A stretch of DNA of 64,000 nucleotides from assembly GCA_963721115.1 (NCBI GenBank), contig CAVRIA010000008.1:248001-312000 (forward strand). Direction: 5' to 3'. Positions 1-8,793 of the stretch are shown in pieces. The notes under the pieces were generated by a model. That model had not been told where the DNA came from. It saw only the letters and a program-made list of their open reading frames with translations, and made no database searches. Source of the stretch: CAVRIA01 sp963721115. Lineage in GTDB: Bacteria > Desulfobacterota > Binatia > HRBIN30 > CADEER01. The position numbers and the translations under genes were made by a program. How positions within the stretch are numbered: position 1 is the first letter of the stretch; the number at the start of each line of letters is the position of its first letter.

Positions 1-2
1 AC

Positions 3-320
3 ACCCCTGGTGTGGAGGAGATTCGGCAGCTCGGTCTCTCGACCGATCGCCTCGATGGGGGTTCGGTCTACCGCCCGGGACCCGGATGCCCGGAGTGCAA
101 GCTGACCGGATACCGCGGCCGAACCGGTATTCACGAGCTGCTGGTGATCGACGACGAGGTCCGAAACCTGGTCATGCGGGCCGCCGATTCGTCCACCATC
201 CGACGCGCCGCCGCGGCCAGGGGGATGACCTCGCTGCGGGAGGACGGTGCCGAGAAGATGCTGGCCGGCACCACGAGCGCGGAGGAGGTCCTGCGGGTGA
301 CCCAGGAGGACCTCATCTGA
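3..320 (+). CDS. gspE: Type II secretion ATPase GspE, C-terminal fragment
   Basis: The reading frame is open from the window edge, so only about the last 105 residues are present. The fragment has a CPEC pair followed by GYRGRTGIHELL, the end of the zinc-binding region and the core after it that mark GspE/PilB secretion ATPases. GspE is the cytoplasmic hexameric ATPase that powers pseudopilus assembly. The stop lies 56 bases before gspF, so it heads the operon as seen here. Walker A and B lie outside the window. PilB is the only alternative, and the gspF-N genes that follow argue for GspE. Confidence 0.9.
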   Translation, partial: TPGVEEIRQLGLSTDRLDGGSVYRPGPGCPECKLTGYRGRTGIHELLVIDDEVRNLVMRAADSSTIRRAAAARGMTSLREDGAEKMLAGTTSAEEVLRVTQEDLI

Positions 321-376
321 CGGGTCTGGCCGGGTCTCGAATTTCCCGCCACGCTTCGCGTCGATAGGAGTGCGCC

Positions 377-1609
377 ATGCCGGTCTACGCGTACAAGGGC
401 TTGAATGCCAAGGGGCGCAACGTCGGCGGCATCATCGACGCCGACAGTCCGAAGACCGCTCGGCTGAAGCTACGGCGTTCGGGCGTCTTTCCGACCGACC
501 TGAGCGAAGAGACGCAGGCCAGCGCCGCGTCGTCGACCAGTCGCCTTTCCGTCGATCTGAGCAGCTACTTCGAGCGCATCACCCCGCAGGACCTGGCGCT
601 CATGACGCGCCAGCTCGCTACCCTGGTGGGAGCCGGTCTGCCGCTGGTGGAGTGCCTCGGAGCGTTGGTCGATCAGGTCGACAACGCCCGCCAGAAGCGC
701 ATCCTTTCGCAGGTTCGGGAGCGAGTCGTGGAAGGAGGTACGCTGGCGGACTCCCTGAAGGCGCATCCTCGCGTCTTCGGCGACTTGTACGTCAACATGG
801 TCCGCGCCGGGGAGGCGAGCGGCGCTCTGGATCTGGTTCTCCTCCGTCTGGCGGAATACACCGAGCGGTCGTCAGCCCTGCGCAACAAGGTGCGGGCGGC
901 ACTGACGTATCCGACCTTGATGGGCATTGCCGGCGGGGCGATCCTGTTCTTCCTGCTGTCGTACGTGGTGCCGAAGGTGACCCGCATCTTCAAGGACACG
1001 CACCAGGCGCTGCCGACCATGACGGTGGTGCTGCTGGCGATCAGCAACTTCGCCTCCCAGTATTGGTGGTTGATCCTGGGGCTTCTCGTGGCGGCCGTCA
1101 TCGCTTTGCGCGTGTCGACGCGGACCCCAACCGGCCGCCTGCGCTTCGACCAGGCGGTGCTGCGCATTCCCTACTTTGGCAAGGTTCTCAAAAAGGTCGC
1201 GTTGGCCCGCTTCTCGCGTACCCTGTCTACATTGCTCCTGGGGGGCATCCCCCTGCTCCAGGCGCTGGACATCGTCAAGCACGTGGTCAGCAACATGGTG
1301 CTCCAGAACGCCATCGAGGACGGGCGCAACAGCATTCGCGAAGGCCACAGCATGGCCGACCCCCTGCGCCGCAGCGGCCTCTTCCCGCCGTTGCTGATCC
1401 ACATGATCGCGGTGGGCGAGAAGAGCGGCGAGCTCGAGGCCATGCTGTCGCGCGCCGCCGATGCCTACGACAGCGAGGTCGAGTCTGCGGTCACGGCGCT
1501 GAGCAGCATCATGGAACCGATGATGATTCTCTTCATGGGTGGCGTCGTCTTGTTCATCGTTCTGGCGATTCTGTTGCCCATTTTCGAACTCAACCAGTTG
1601 GTGCGTTGA
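377..1609 (+). CDS. gspF: Type II secretion inner-membrane platform protein GspF
   Basis: 410 residues, the usual GspF/PilC length. It begins with the conserved MPVYAYKGLNAKG opening. It has two related cytoplasmic domains (about residues 70-190 and 275-390), with hydrophobic segments near 175-195, 225-245 and a C-terminal one at about 380-405. GspF is the polytopic platform that couples the GspE ATPase to pseudopilin assembly. The start is the ATG at 377, preceded by a GATAGGAG ribosome-binding site. It sits directly between gspE and the major pseudopilin gene. Confidence 0.95.
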   Translation: MPVYAYKGLNAKGRNVGGIIDADSPKTARLKLRRSGVFPTDLSEETQASAASSTSRLSVDLSSYFERITPQDLALMTRQLATLVGAGLPLVECLGALVDQVDNARQKRILSQVRERVVEGGTLADSLKAHPRVFGDLYVNMVRAGEASGALDLVLLRLAEYTERSSALRNKVRAALTYPTLMGIAGGAILFFLLSYVVPKVTRIFKDTHQALPTMTVVLLAISNFASQYWWLILGLLVAAVIALRVSTRTPTGRLRFDQAVLRIPYFGKVLKKVALARFSRTLSTLLLGGIPLLQALDIVKHVVSNMVLQNAIEDGRNSIREGHSMADPLRRSGLFPPLLIHMIAVGEKSGELEAMLSRAADAYDSEVESAVTALSSIMEPMMILFMGGVVLFIVLAILLPIFELNQLVR

Positions 1610-1659
1610 TGGTCCGGGCACGGACTGTTAACGATTCCACTGGTCCAGGAGGAATCCAC

Positions 1660-2079
1660 ATGCGTCGTCTGTCCATGCAAGCCGGTTTCACGCTGATCGA
1701 GATCATGGTCGTGGTGTTCATCTTGGGGCTGCTGGTCACCCTCGTCGCCCCCAAGATCATCGGCCGTACCGACGAAGCTCGGGTCGTGAAGGCGAAGGCC
1801 GACATTCGCGCCATCGAGGAAGCCATGCACATGTTCAAGCTCGACAACGGCTTCTACCCGTCGACCGCCGAGGGAATCGCCGCGTTGGTGACGCCGCCGC
1901 CGCGGGCGCACGGCTTCAGTCCGGACGGATACCTGCCCAAGGTGCCGACGGATCCATGGGGCCAGGAGTATGCCTACTTCAGCGACGGCAGGGACATCGT
2001 GATCAAGTCGTACGGGGCGGATGGGGTCGAGGGGGGCGAAGGGTACAACGCCGATCTCGACAGCCAACATCTCGACTGA
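1660..2079 (+). CDS. gspG: Major pseudopilin GspG
   Basis: 139 residues. A short leader (about 9 residues) ends at the prepilin peptidase site G|FTLIE, with the conserved Glu at +5 and a hydrophobic helix. The C-terminal half has the GspG signature PTDPWGQEYAYFS and a Gly/Asp-rich end (GADGVEGGEGYNADLDS) typical of the calcium-binding pseudopilin fold. It is the main subunit of the periplasmic pseudopilus. The ATG at 1660 has GGAGGA a few bases upstream. The frame stays open further upstream, but that stretch overlaps gspF and is not used. Confidence 0.96.
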   Translation: MRRLSMQAGFTLIEIMVVVFILGLLVTLVAPKIIGRTDEARVVKAKADIRAIEEAMHMFKLDNGFYPSTAEGIAALVTPPPRAHGFSPDGYLPKVPTDPWGQEYAYFSDGRDIVIKSYGADGVEGGEGYNADLDSQHLD

Positions 2080-2176
2080 GAGCCCCGGGAGCGTGTGCGC
2101 GAATGACGGAGGACGGGGAAAGCGAGCCTGCCCTCGATGCGCGAGCCGTTCGGACGTTCGCGCCCGCGTCGCCGCG

Positions 2177-2740
2177 ATGACGTCGTCGCCGCGATGCAGC
2201 CCTTCGCGGCCGCCGAGAATCCCGAGCCACGAGTCGGGCTTCACCCTGATCGAGCTCGGCCTGGTGCTTCTCATCATCGGCGTGGTGCTGGCGTTGACGA
2301 TCCCCAGGTTCCAGGACCGCTCGCACGCCGAGCTCCTCTCCCAGGCGCGCCGCATGGCCGTGACCTTCCGCTTCCTGCGTCAGGAGGCCATCCTGGACGG
2401 CCGCACGTACCGGCTCAACTACGATCTCGATCAGCAGCGGTATTTCGTGACCCAGGCGCAGAACGGGCCCGGACAGGCGGCCTTCGTCCCCGCCGAGGGT
2501 ATCCTCTCGCACGGCGTCACCCTGCCGGCGCCGGTCGCGATCTCCGACGTCTCCCTGCCCCTCATCGCCGGCAAGCTCCACGAAGGCGTCGCCTACACTC
2601 ACTTCTATCCGGACGGATATGTCGATCTGACGGTCGTGCACATGGACAACGGCCAGGAAGCGTACACCCTGCGTGTCGATCCGCTTTCCGGTCGCGTCTA
2701 CGTCACGGCTGGCTATCAGGACTTTGACTTCTCTGCGTAA
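2177..2740 (+). CDS. gspH: Minor pseudopilin GspH
   Basis: 187 residues from the ATG at 2177. The prepilin site reads HESG|FTLIEL, with a helix (LVLLIIGVVLALTIP) and a GspH-like globular domain containing ATFRFLRQEAILDG-type features. Minor pseudopilins form the tip complex of the pseudopilus. The frame is open further upstream to 2021, but that overlaps gspG and would give an unusually long leader. The chosen start still leaves about 20 residues before the cleavage site, which is long but acceptable. It overlaps gspI. Confidence 0.88.
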   Translation: MTSSPRCSPSRPPRIPSHESGFTLIELGLVLLIIGVVLALTIPRFQDRSHAELLSQARRMAVTFRFLRQEAILDGRTYRLNYDLDQQRYFVTQAQNGPGQAAFVPAEGILSHGVTLPAPVAISDVSLPLIAGKLHEGVAYTHFYPDGYVDLTVVHMDNGQEAYTLRVDPLSGRVYVTAGYQDFDFSA

Positions 2741-3137
2741 AACGGCGCGCCTGGGCGACGGTCGAAGCGCGGGCTTCACGCTCCTCGAGGTGATGGTCGC
2801 GCTCACCGTGGTCGCCATCGCCTTCGTCGGATTGCTCGGTCTGCACAACCGCAATCTGGCGATGGTGGGTCGCGACCAGGACATGACCCAGGCGACTCTG
2901 CTGGCTCGCCAGTTCATCACCGAGATGGAGCTGATCGAGCAGTTTCCCGATCTGGGCACCTCGAGCGGCGAGTTCAACAACGCCCCCGGCTTTCGCTGGG
3001 AGCGGGATGTGACCGAGACGCCGCTGCCGGACGTGCGCGAGGTCCACTTGCGGGTGATCTGGGACGAGCGCATCCCCAATGCCTGCGAGCTCATCTACTA
3101 CATTCGCGACCACCGGGATCCCAATGCCCAGTCGTAG
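2724..3137 (+). CDS. gspI: Minor pseudopilin GspI
   Basis: 137 residues if the TTG at 2724 is used. That codon has CAGGAC just upstream and gives a 16-residue leader before the cleavage site G|FTLLEVMVAL. A GTG at 2673 would give 154 residues. Glu at +5 is present. The body matches GspI, a small tip pseudopilin with GRDQDMTQATLLARQ after the helix. It overlaps gspH by 17 bases and gspJ by 14, which indicates translational coupling. Confidence 0.9.
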   Translation: MTSLRKTARLGDGRSAGFTLLEVMVALTVVAIAFVGLLGLHNRNLAMVGRDQDMTQATLLARQFITEMELIEQFPDLGTSSGEFNNAPGFRWERDVTETPLPDVREVHLRVIWDERIPNACELIYYIRDHRDPNAQS

Positions 3138-3981
3138 GCTCGACGGATCGCAGGGCGGCTTCACGCTGCTCGAGATCATGCTCGCCGTCGTCATCCTCGG
3201 CATCATCCTGCTGACGGTCTACGGATCGCTCTCCCGCACCCTCTCCTCGAAGAGCTTCGCGGAGGACCAGGCGGAGCTCTACTCGACCGGTCGCGAGGCG
3301 GTCCTGCGCATCGCCGGCGACGTCGAAACGGCGCTGCCGCCCCGCTTCGGAGATCGCATCTTCTTTCGCGGCACCGGCGGCTCCGGACAGGCCCCCGAGC
3401 TCCAGTTCGTCGCCATGAACCGCGGCGGCTACGGGCTCAACCGGGTGCGCGCCGGCCGCGTACTGATCGTCTACACGCTTGACCCGATCCCCAACCAACG
3501 CGGCATCTTCGCGCTGCGCCGCGAGGAGCACCTGTTCGCCGCCCTGCTGGCGCAGGCGGACGGCATCGAGCTTCCGACGCCGGACGAAGAGGACGATCAG
3601 CCCCCGGCCCCCGACGCCGTGGCCAACTACGTGCTGGACTGTCCGAACGTCCCGGACGAGATCAACATACCGGGAAATTGCACCCGGCTGGTGGGGCTGA
3701 GCTTTCGCTATTACGACGACGCGGTGCGGGACTGGCGCGACGACTGGGACACCACCCAGCAGCAGAGCGCCACCGAAAACCGCCTGCCGGCGGCCGTCGA
3801 GATCCACCTCACGTTGGCGGATGAGCACGGCGTTGCCCACGACTTCACCACCATCGTCGATCTGCCGCTAGCGCGCGGCCAACCGACGCCACGTCCCGAC
3901 GGCAGTCTCGGCGAAGACGGCCAGGCCGACGATACCACGGGAACCGGAAACGACTTGAACCTGCCCGGGAGGGGTCGGTAG
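3124..3981 (+). CDS. gspJ: Minor pseudopilin GspJ
   Basis: 285 residues, a little longer than typical GspJ because of an acidic insertion (TPDEEDDQPPAPD) and a Gly/Asp-rich, Pro-containing tail. The ATG at 3124 gives leader MPSRRLDGSQG, then G|FTLLEIMLAVVILG with Glu at +5. GspJ joins GspI and GspK in the tip complex. The start overlaps the end of gspI. The tail after about residue 260 looks disordered and may be lineage-specific. Confidence 0.9.
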   Translation: MPSRRLDGSQGGFTLLEIMLAVVILGIILLTVYGSLSRTLSSKSFAEDQAELYSTGREAVLRIAGDVETALPPRFGDRIFFRGTGGSGQAPELQFVAMNRGGYGLNRVRAGRVLIVYTLDPIPNQRGIFALRREEHLFAALLAQADGIELPTPDEEDDQPPAPDAVANYVLDCPNVPDEINIPGNCTRLVGLSFRYYDDAVRDWRDDWDTTQQQSATENRLPAAVEIHLTLADEHGVAHDFTTIVDLPLARGQPTPRPDGSLGEDGQADDTTGTGNDLNLPGRGR

Positions 3982-3983
3982 CA

Positions 3984-5096
3984 ATGTCCGGGCACGTACA
4001 GACGAGCGAAACGCTGCGCAACGAGCGCGGCATCGCCCTGATCATCGTTCTGGTCATCGTCGCGCTGCTGACGATCACCGTGACCGAGTTCACATACAGC
4101 GTGCAGCTCGACCAGCACCGGGTGCGCAACTCCATTCACGCCTTGCAGGCGGCGCTGCTGGCGCGCTCGGGGGTGAATCTCGCCGAGGGGTTTCTGGCCG
4201 AGGACGACGAGCCGGCCTACGATGCCTATACGGAGCAGTGGTGGCTCGACCTCAACGAGTTCTGCCGCGGCGTCGAGCTGGAGCCGACCATGCGCATTCG
4301 CTGCCGCGTCCAGGACGAGAGCGGCAAGATCAACGTCAACCTGACGCGGGTGACGGGCACCGGGCCGCGCGTTTCAGAGAACCAGCAGGTGACGCGCGAC
4401 GCGGTCGTGCGCGACGCGCTGCGGAGGTTGTTCGAGGCGCACAACATCGACGTGCAGTCCGTCGACCGACTCGTCGAGTACTGGCAACAGGACCCCACGG
4501 AGCTTCCCGACGGTACGCGCCTTCCGGTACCGGACTTCAACTCCCTGGAGGATTTCGGGGCGACCTTGGGGATTCCGACGTCGCAGCTGCGCGAGCTGCG
4601 CGACACCCTGACCGCCCAGCCGCGCGGCTTCCTGCGCGGCATCAACATCAATACCGCGCCGGCGGAGGTGCTCTCCGCCGTGCTCAACGACGGGAGCTCC
4701 GTCGCCCAGATCCTCGATCGCCAGCAGCAGGAGCAGCCGTTCACCAACGGCGGCGAGATCAACGCCGTGCTGCCAGACGTCGAGTACCGGAGCGCCTTGC
4801 GCAGTCTGTTCACGGTCAACAGCCGCCTCTTCCGCCTCGAGGCGAGCGCCCTGACCAACGTCGATCCCTCCGACCCGGACAGCGGCGGCATCGGGCAGAC
4901 CCTGAGCGAGTTGGTCTACCGGCGCCCGGCCGTCGGCCAACCGCGCGACAACAGCCAGGGGCCGCGCTGGACTTTGCAGCCGCTGGACTGGCAAAAGGAA
5001 GGGGGCGCTCGGCTCTTCTGGCAGACCGGAGCCGACGCGGACCAATCGGCGACGCCGGGCGCGACGGACACACGCGACAACTCTCTCGGTAGGTGA
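3984..5096 (+). CDS. gspK: Minor pseudopilin GspK
   Basis: 370 residues, in the range of GspK, the large tip pseudopilin. The N-terminus reads NERG|IALIIVLVIVALLTI. The +5 residue is not Glu, which is the usual departure in GspK. The large domain has the expected DESGKINVN motif and a helix-hairpin-helix-like stretch (INTAPAEVLSAVL). It starts two bases after gspJ. The Gln/Asp-rich C-terminal 40 residues look disordered. Confidence 0.92.
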   Translation: MSGHVQTSETLRNERGIALIIVLVIVALLTITVTEFTYSVQLDQHRVRNSIHALQAALLARSGVNLAEGFLAEDDEPAYDAYTEQWWLDLNEFCRGVELEPTMRIRCRVQDESGKINVNLTRVTGTGPRVSENQQVTRDAVVRDALRRLFEAHNIDVQSVDRLVEYWQQDPTELPDGTRLPVPDFNSLEDFGATLGIPTSQLRELRDTLTAQPRGFLRGININTAPAEVLSAVLNDGSSVAQILDRQQQEQPFTNGGEINAVLPDVEYRSALRSLFTVNSRLFRLEASALTNVDPSDPDSGGIGQTLSELVYRRPAVGQPRDNSQGPRWTLQPLDWQKEGGARLFWQTGADADQSATPGATDTRDNSLGR

Positions 5097-5106
5097 ACCG
5101 CAACGC

Positions 5107-6618
5107 ATGCCACAGCGCATTCTCGCACTCGACATCACGGATTCGGAGCTCAAGGCGACGGTCGTCGAGACGACCTTTCGCGACTACAAGGTGGCGGGCT
5201 TTCACCGCGAGTCGCTGTCGGCCATCAAGGGCACCGTCGAGGAGCAGGTTCGCCGCTTCGTCGAGCAACATCTCCGCAGCGGCGACACGGTTCTCAGCGC
5301 CCTCGCCGGCGATCGGGTGACCTGGCGTATTCTGTTTCTGCCCTTCCGCGACCAGAAGCGGTTGGTGCAGACCGTCCCCTTCGAGCTCGAGAGCAACGTG
5401 CCGTTCGGGCTCGATGAAGTGGTCGTCGATTACCAGGTGATCCACCGCGATCGGGCCGGCACGCTGGTGCTGGCGGCTCTGGCGCCGAAGGAGGAGCTGG
5501 AGCGGCATCTCGAGCTGCTGCGCCAGGCGGGCGTGGATCCGAAGGTGGTCGACGTCGGACCCCTGGCGGCCCTGAATACCCTCAATCTGGTCCCCGACCT
5601 TCCCTCGTCGTTCATCTTCGTCGACCTCATGCCGCGCTACACCACGCTGGCGCTGTTTCGCGACAAAGAGCTCGTCGGCCTGCGGACGCTGACCCACGCG
5701 ACGATCTACGGCGGCGGCGAAAGCGGAAACGGTGCCGGACCTCTGCACGAGACGTCCGAGAGCCCGGTGCCGGGGCTGATCGGAGAGATGCGCTGGAGCC
5801 TGCTGGCGCTCAACGGAGCACCGCTCGACGACCAGACCCCGTGTTACGTGGCGGGCGAGCCGGCGGTCGTCGAAGAGGTACAGCCCGAGCTGGCGTCGTC
5901 CCTGGCGTTGGATGTGCGCCGGCTCGACCAGCTCCGCCTGCGCAACTCCGCGGCGTTGACTGCGGAGGCGCCGGCGTACGCGTCCACCCTGGGGCTGGCC
6001 CTGCGTGAAGTGGCGCCGTCCAACTTCCTCGGGGTCAACTTCCGGCGCGGCGCGTTCGCCTTTCACCGCAGCCAGCAGGAGCTGCGCCGCGCGCTGCGCG
6101 GGGTGGCGGCTCTGGCGGCGCTCGTCGTCGCGTTGACGGTCGCCGACCTGTACGTCGAGTACCGTCAGATGGCCGTGCGCTCGGCGGCGATCGACACGCA
6201 GATCCAGAAGGTCTTCAGCGCCACCCTGCCCGACATGGGCCGGGTTCCCGACCCCAATGCGGCGCTGCAATCCGAGATCGATGTCCTGTCGCAGCGCGTC
6301 GAGCTGTTGAACGACGTCGTGCCGGTGAGCAGCTCGACCGGCGTCGACATCATGCGGGCGATCTCGTCGGCGGTGCCGAAAAAGATTCGCATCGACAGCG
6401 AGGAATACAGCATGGACGCGGACGCCGTGCGCCTGCGCGCCAATACGGATACCTTCGAGTCCGTGGACGCCATCAAGCAGGAACTGCTGAACACGGGCTA
6501 CTTCAGCGATGTACAGGTGAAGGATGCCAAGGCGGGCAAGGACGGGAACGGCGTGGATTTCCGGCTGAACATGGTGCTCAGCAAGGCGTACCGGCCGCAC
6601 CGAGGTCAACTGCCGTGA
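5107..6618 (+). CDS. gspL: Type II secretion protein GspL (PilM-like ATPase fold plus periplasmic domain)
   Basis: 503 residues. Residues 1-320 form the actin-like cytoplasmic domain (opening PQRILALDITDSELKA), which in GspL binds the GspE ATPase. A single membrane segment follows at about 340-360 (VAALAALVVALTVADLYV). The rest is a periplasmic ferredoxin-like domain with a coiled linker. The ATG at 5107 lies ten bases after gspK, and the gene overlaps gspM by four bases (GTGA). The N-half resembles PilM and the C-half PilN, so it can be read as a PilM-PilN fusion. In this operon GspL is the natural name. Confidence 0.88.
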   Translation: MPQRILALDITDSELKATVVETTFRDYKVAGFHRESLSAIKGTVEEQVRRFVEQHLRSGDTVLSALAGDRVTWRILFLPFRDQKRLVQTVPFELESNVPFGLDEVVVDYQVIHRDRAGTLVLAALAPKEELERHLELLRQAGVDPKVVDVGPLAALNTLNLVPDLPSSFIFVDLMPRYTTLALFRDKELVGLRTLTHATIYGGGESGNGAGPLHETSESPVPGLIGEMRWSLLALNGAPLDDQTPCYVAGEPAVVEEVQPELASSLALDVRRLDQLRLRNSAALTAEAPAYASTLGLALREVAPSNFLGVNFRRGAFAFHRSQQELRRALRGVAALAALVVALTVADLYVEYRQMAVRSAAIDTQIQKVFSATLPDMGRVPDPNAALQSEIDVLSQRVELLNDVVPVSSSTGVDIMRAISSAVPKKIRIDSEEYSMDADAVRLRANTDTFESVDAIKQELLNTGYFSDVQVKDAKAGKDGNGVDFRLNMVLSKAYRPHRGQLP

Positions 6619-7181
6619 ACTTCGACTGGCGCCAGATCTTCAACTTCTACCAGCGACTCTCTCCGCGCGAGCGCACGCTGCTGGTGGCGGCCGGTGTGGC
6701 GGTCTTCTGTATCGGCCTCTACTCGTTCATCTGGCAACCCCTGGCGGACGGGCGCGTGCTGCTGGCGCGGCAGATCGGGTCGAAGGAGAAGCAGCTCGAG
6801 AACATCCAGCTGATGCGAGAGAAGTACCTCGAGCTGCTGCGCCAGTTCGAGGCGAGCCAGGCGGTGCTGGAGAAGGCGGACGAGAAGTTCTCCCTGTTCC
6901 CGCACATCGAATCGACGGTTTCGCAGGTGCTCGGCGGACGCGACAAGATCCTGTCGATGAACCCGCAGAGCAAGATCATCGGCGGCGCCTACCGGGAGGA
7001 GTCGGTCGAGCTGAAGCTGACCGGCATCTCACTGAAGGAGCTGGTCGACATGCTGTACCAGATCGAGAAGGGGCCGCATCCGTTGCGTGTGACGCGCCTG
7101 CAGGTGAAGAAGCGCTATCGCGATCCGCACACGTTCGACGTGACGGCCACCGTCTCGATGCTGAAGAAGGCGGAGGCGTGA
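6615..7181 (+). CDS. gspM: Type II secretion protein GspM
   Basis: 188 residues. A cytoplasmic tail has LSPRERTLLVAAGVAVF, the common GspM/PilO opening, running into one transmembrane helix (about 20-40). A coiled-coil follows (KEKQLENIQLMREKYLELL), then a small periplasmic domain. GspM pairs with GspL in the inner-membrane platform. It starts with GTG inside the last codons of gspL and ends overlapping gspN by four bases, so the three are translationally coupled. Confidence 0.88.
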   Translation: MNFDWRQIFNFYQRLSPRERTLLVAAGVAVFCIGLYSFIWQPLADGRVLLARQIGSKEKQLENIQLMREKYLELLRQFEASQAVLEKADEKFSLFPHIESTVSQVLGGRDKILSMNPQSKIIGGAYREESVELKLTGISLKELVDMLYQIEKGPHPLRVTRLQVKKRYRDPHTFDVTATVSMLKKAEA

Positions 7182-8093
7182 TGCGGCTGCCGGCGCTGCG
7201 GCTGCCGATGTCCACCTCCGGGCGATTCGAGGGCATGAGCGGGCGACGTTTTCTCCTCTACACGCTATACACCGCCGTACTCTTCGCGCTCTTCCTGGCG
7301 GTGAACTTTCCGTACGACGTGATCGTCCAGCGCGCGTTGCGGGAGGTCAGCCTCGGCCCGGTACACGTGCAGGTCGCCGCGACCCGCTTCGCCTGGTTCA
7401 ATGGCTGGGAGCTGCGCCGGGTGCAGCTCATCCAGGATGCGACGGAGAGTCCGGTACTCGAGAGCCCGAGCGTCTACGTCAGACCGGGGCTGAGCGGGCT
7501 CTGGGCCGGCAAGCTGTCCTCTCTTTACGCGAAGGCGGACATCTACGGCGGCAAAGTTCACGCCAAATGGGTCGCAGGGGGCGACATCGACCGAACCAAC
7601 CTGCAGTTCGATCACATCCAAATCGGTCTCAACCCGTTTCTGAACGGCCTGCTCGACGAGGGACAGCTGGCGGGGCTCGTCGGCGGGGTCGCTACCGTGG
7701 AGGATCACCATGGCGACCTGCGGGCGGGGCGCGCGGCGGGGGAGATCCAGCTGCAGCACGCCAACCTGACCGGAGCCAAGATCAACGGCATCGGCGTGCC
7801 GGACCTCCACTTCGAGACCGTGGCGCTGAAGTTCGAGTACGAGGGCGGGCAAGCTGGATCTGCAGGAGCTCAATGCCGACGGGGCGGAGTTGAAGATCGG
7901 AGGCACGGGGCAGGTGGTCCTGGCGCGGCCGATCCAGAACAGCATCCTCAACCTGCGGGTCACCGTCCTGCCCGGTGCCGAGGCCCCGGACGAGATCCGC
8001 GGCCTGCTGTCGTTGATCCCGCGCTCGAAGAAGGCGCGGCCGGACGCGCCGGTGGTCATCGAGGGCACGTTGAGCAAGCCGCGCTTTCGCTGA
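7178..8093 (+). CDS. gspN: Type II secretion protein GspN, frameshifted in this sequence
   Basis: One transmembrane segment (about residues 25-45, YTLYTAVLFALFLAVNF) is followed by an AsmA/GspN-like periplasmic domain. The frame from 7178 reads well to ...KFEYEGG near 7848. The homologous-looking continuation KLDLQELNADGAELKIGG then lies in the next frame and ends at 8093. Removing one G from the GGG at about 7847-7849 restores a single protein of about 304 residues. As sequenced, the first frame runs on to 8188 with low-complexity sequence. A homopolymer sequencing error is the simplest reading. It closes the gsp operon. Confidence 0.75.
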
Positions 8094-8198
8094 TCCGCCG
8101 CTTTCGCCGGTCCTCGGCGCGGCAGCCGCGGAACCCGGTGAGAAGTACGGGCGGATCATCGGTTCCGCTGGCGCGCGATTTTCGTTAAACAGCAGGCG

Positions 8199-8765
8199 AT
8201 GGACACTCTACCCGGTGAGAGGAGAACGATCGAGGTGCTCGATCCGACGGCGCGCGGCCCGGCGGGAATCTCGGCGCCCCCGGCGCGGCTGCCGAGCCTG
8301 CGAGGCAAAGTGCTCGGGCTCCGCGTCGATCACACCTGGCAGTCCTACAGCCGCTTCGCCGCTCGCTTCGCCGCACTGGCGCGCGAGCGCGCGGGGGTGA
8401 GCCGCACGCCGCTTTTCGATCCCGGCATCCGCATCGGAACCACCGAGGAGGAGCGCCGCAAGGTGGCCGGCTTCGTGCGCGACCTCGACGCCGCGATCGT
8501 CGGCCTCGGCACTTGAGGGTCGTGCACGTCGTGGAGTGTCCACGACACGATCGAGGTGCTGCGGGCCGGCAAACCGGCGCTGGCCGTGGTCACCGAACCC
8601 TTCGCCAACCTGGCCCTGACCGCGGCCCGCGCCCGCGGTATCGGCCCTCTGCCGTTGCTGGTTCTTCCGCATCCCCTGGAAGGTCGTGCGGCCGAGGAGA
8701 TCGATCGAATCGCCGAGGAGCGGTTCGCGGAGGCGCTCGGGCACCTGGCGGAACGAGTCGACTGA
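8199..8765 (+). CDS. UGSC-family selenoprotein (in-frame TGA read as selenocysteine)
   Basis: The frame from the ATG at 8199 reaches a TGA at 8514-8516 within GLGT-U-GSCT. It then continues in the same frame to a TGA at 8763, giving 188 residues with U106 and C109 two residues apart. UGSC is the hallmark of a known selenoprotein family found in marine metagenomes, with Cys-containing homologues. Its biochemical role is unknown, and the U/Cxx C pair suggests thiol redox chemistry. A SECIS-like hairpin follows the UGA. A GTG at 8235 with GAGAGGAG upstream is an alternative start. It lies 28 bases before its neighbour, so they are probably co-transcribed. The alternative, two fragments split by a nonsense mutation, is unlikely given the motif and hairpin. 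Confidence 0.87.
8520..8550 (+). promoter_or_regulatory. Bacterial SECIS-like hairpin after the UGA
   Basis: GTCGTGG (8528-8534) pairs perfectly with CCACGAC (8540-8546) around the loop AGTGT. An outer TCGT (8520-8523) pairs with ACGA (8547-8550) across a 5' bulge. The loop begins 18 bases after the UGA and has G at its second position. Bacterial SECIS elements are described with a loop 16-37 bases downstream and a G among its first two bases. The hairpin lies inside the coding sequence, as expected for SelB-dependent decoding. Confidence 0.75.
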
Positions 8766-8793
8766 GGGCGAGGCGACACCATCGCCAGGAGCC

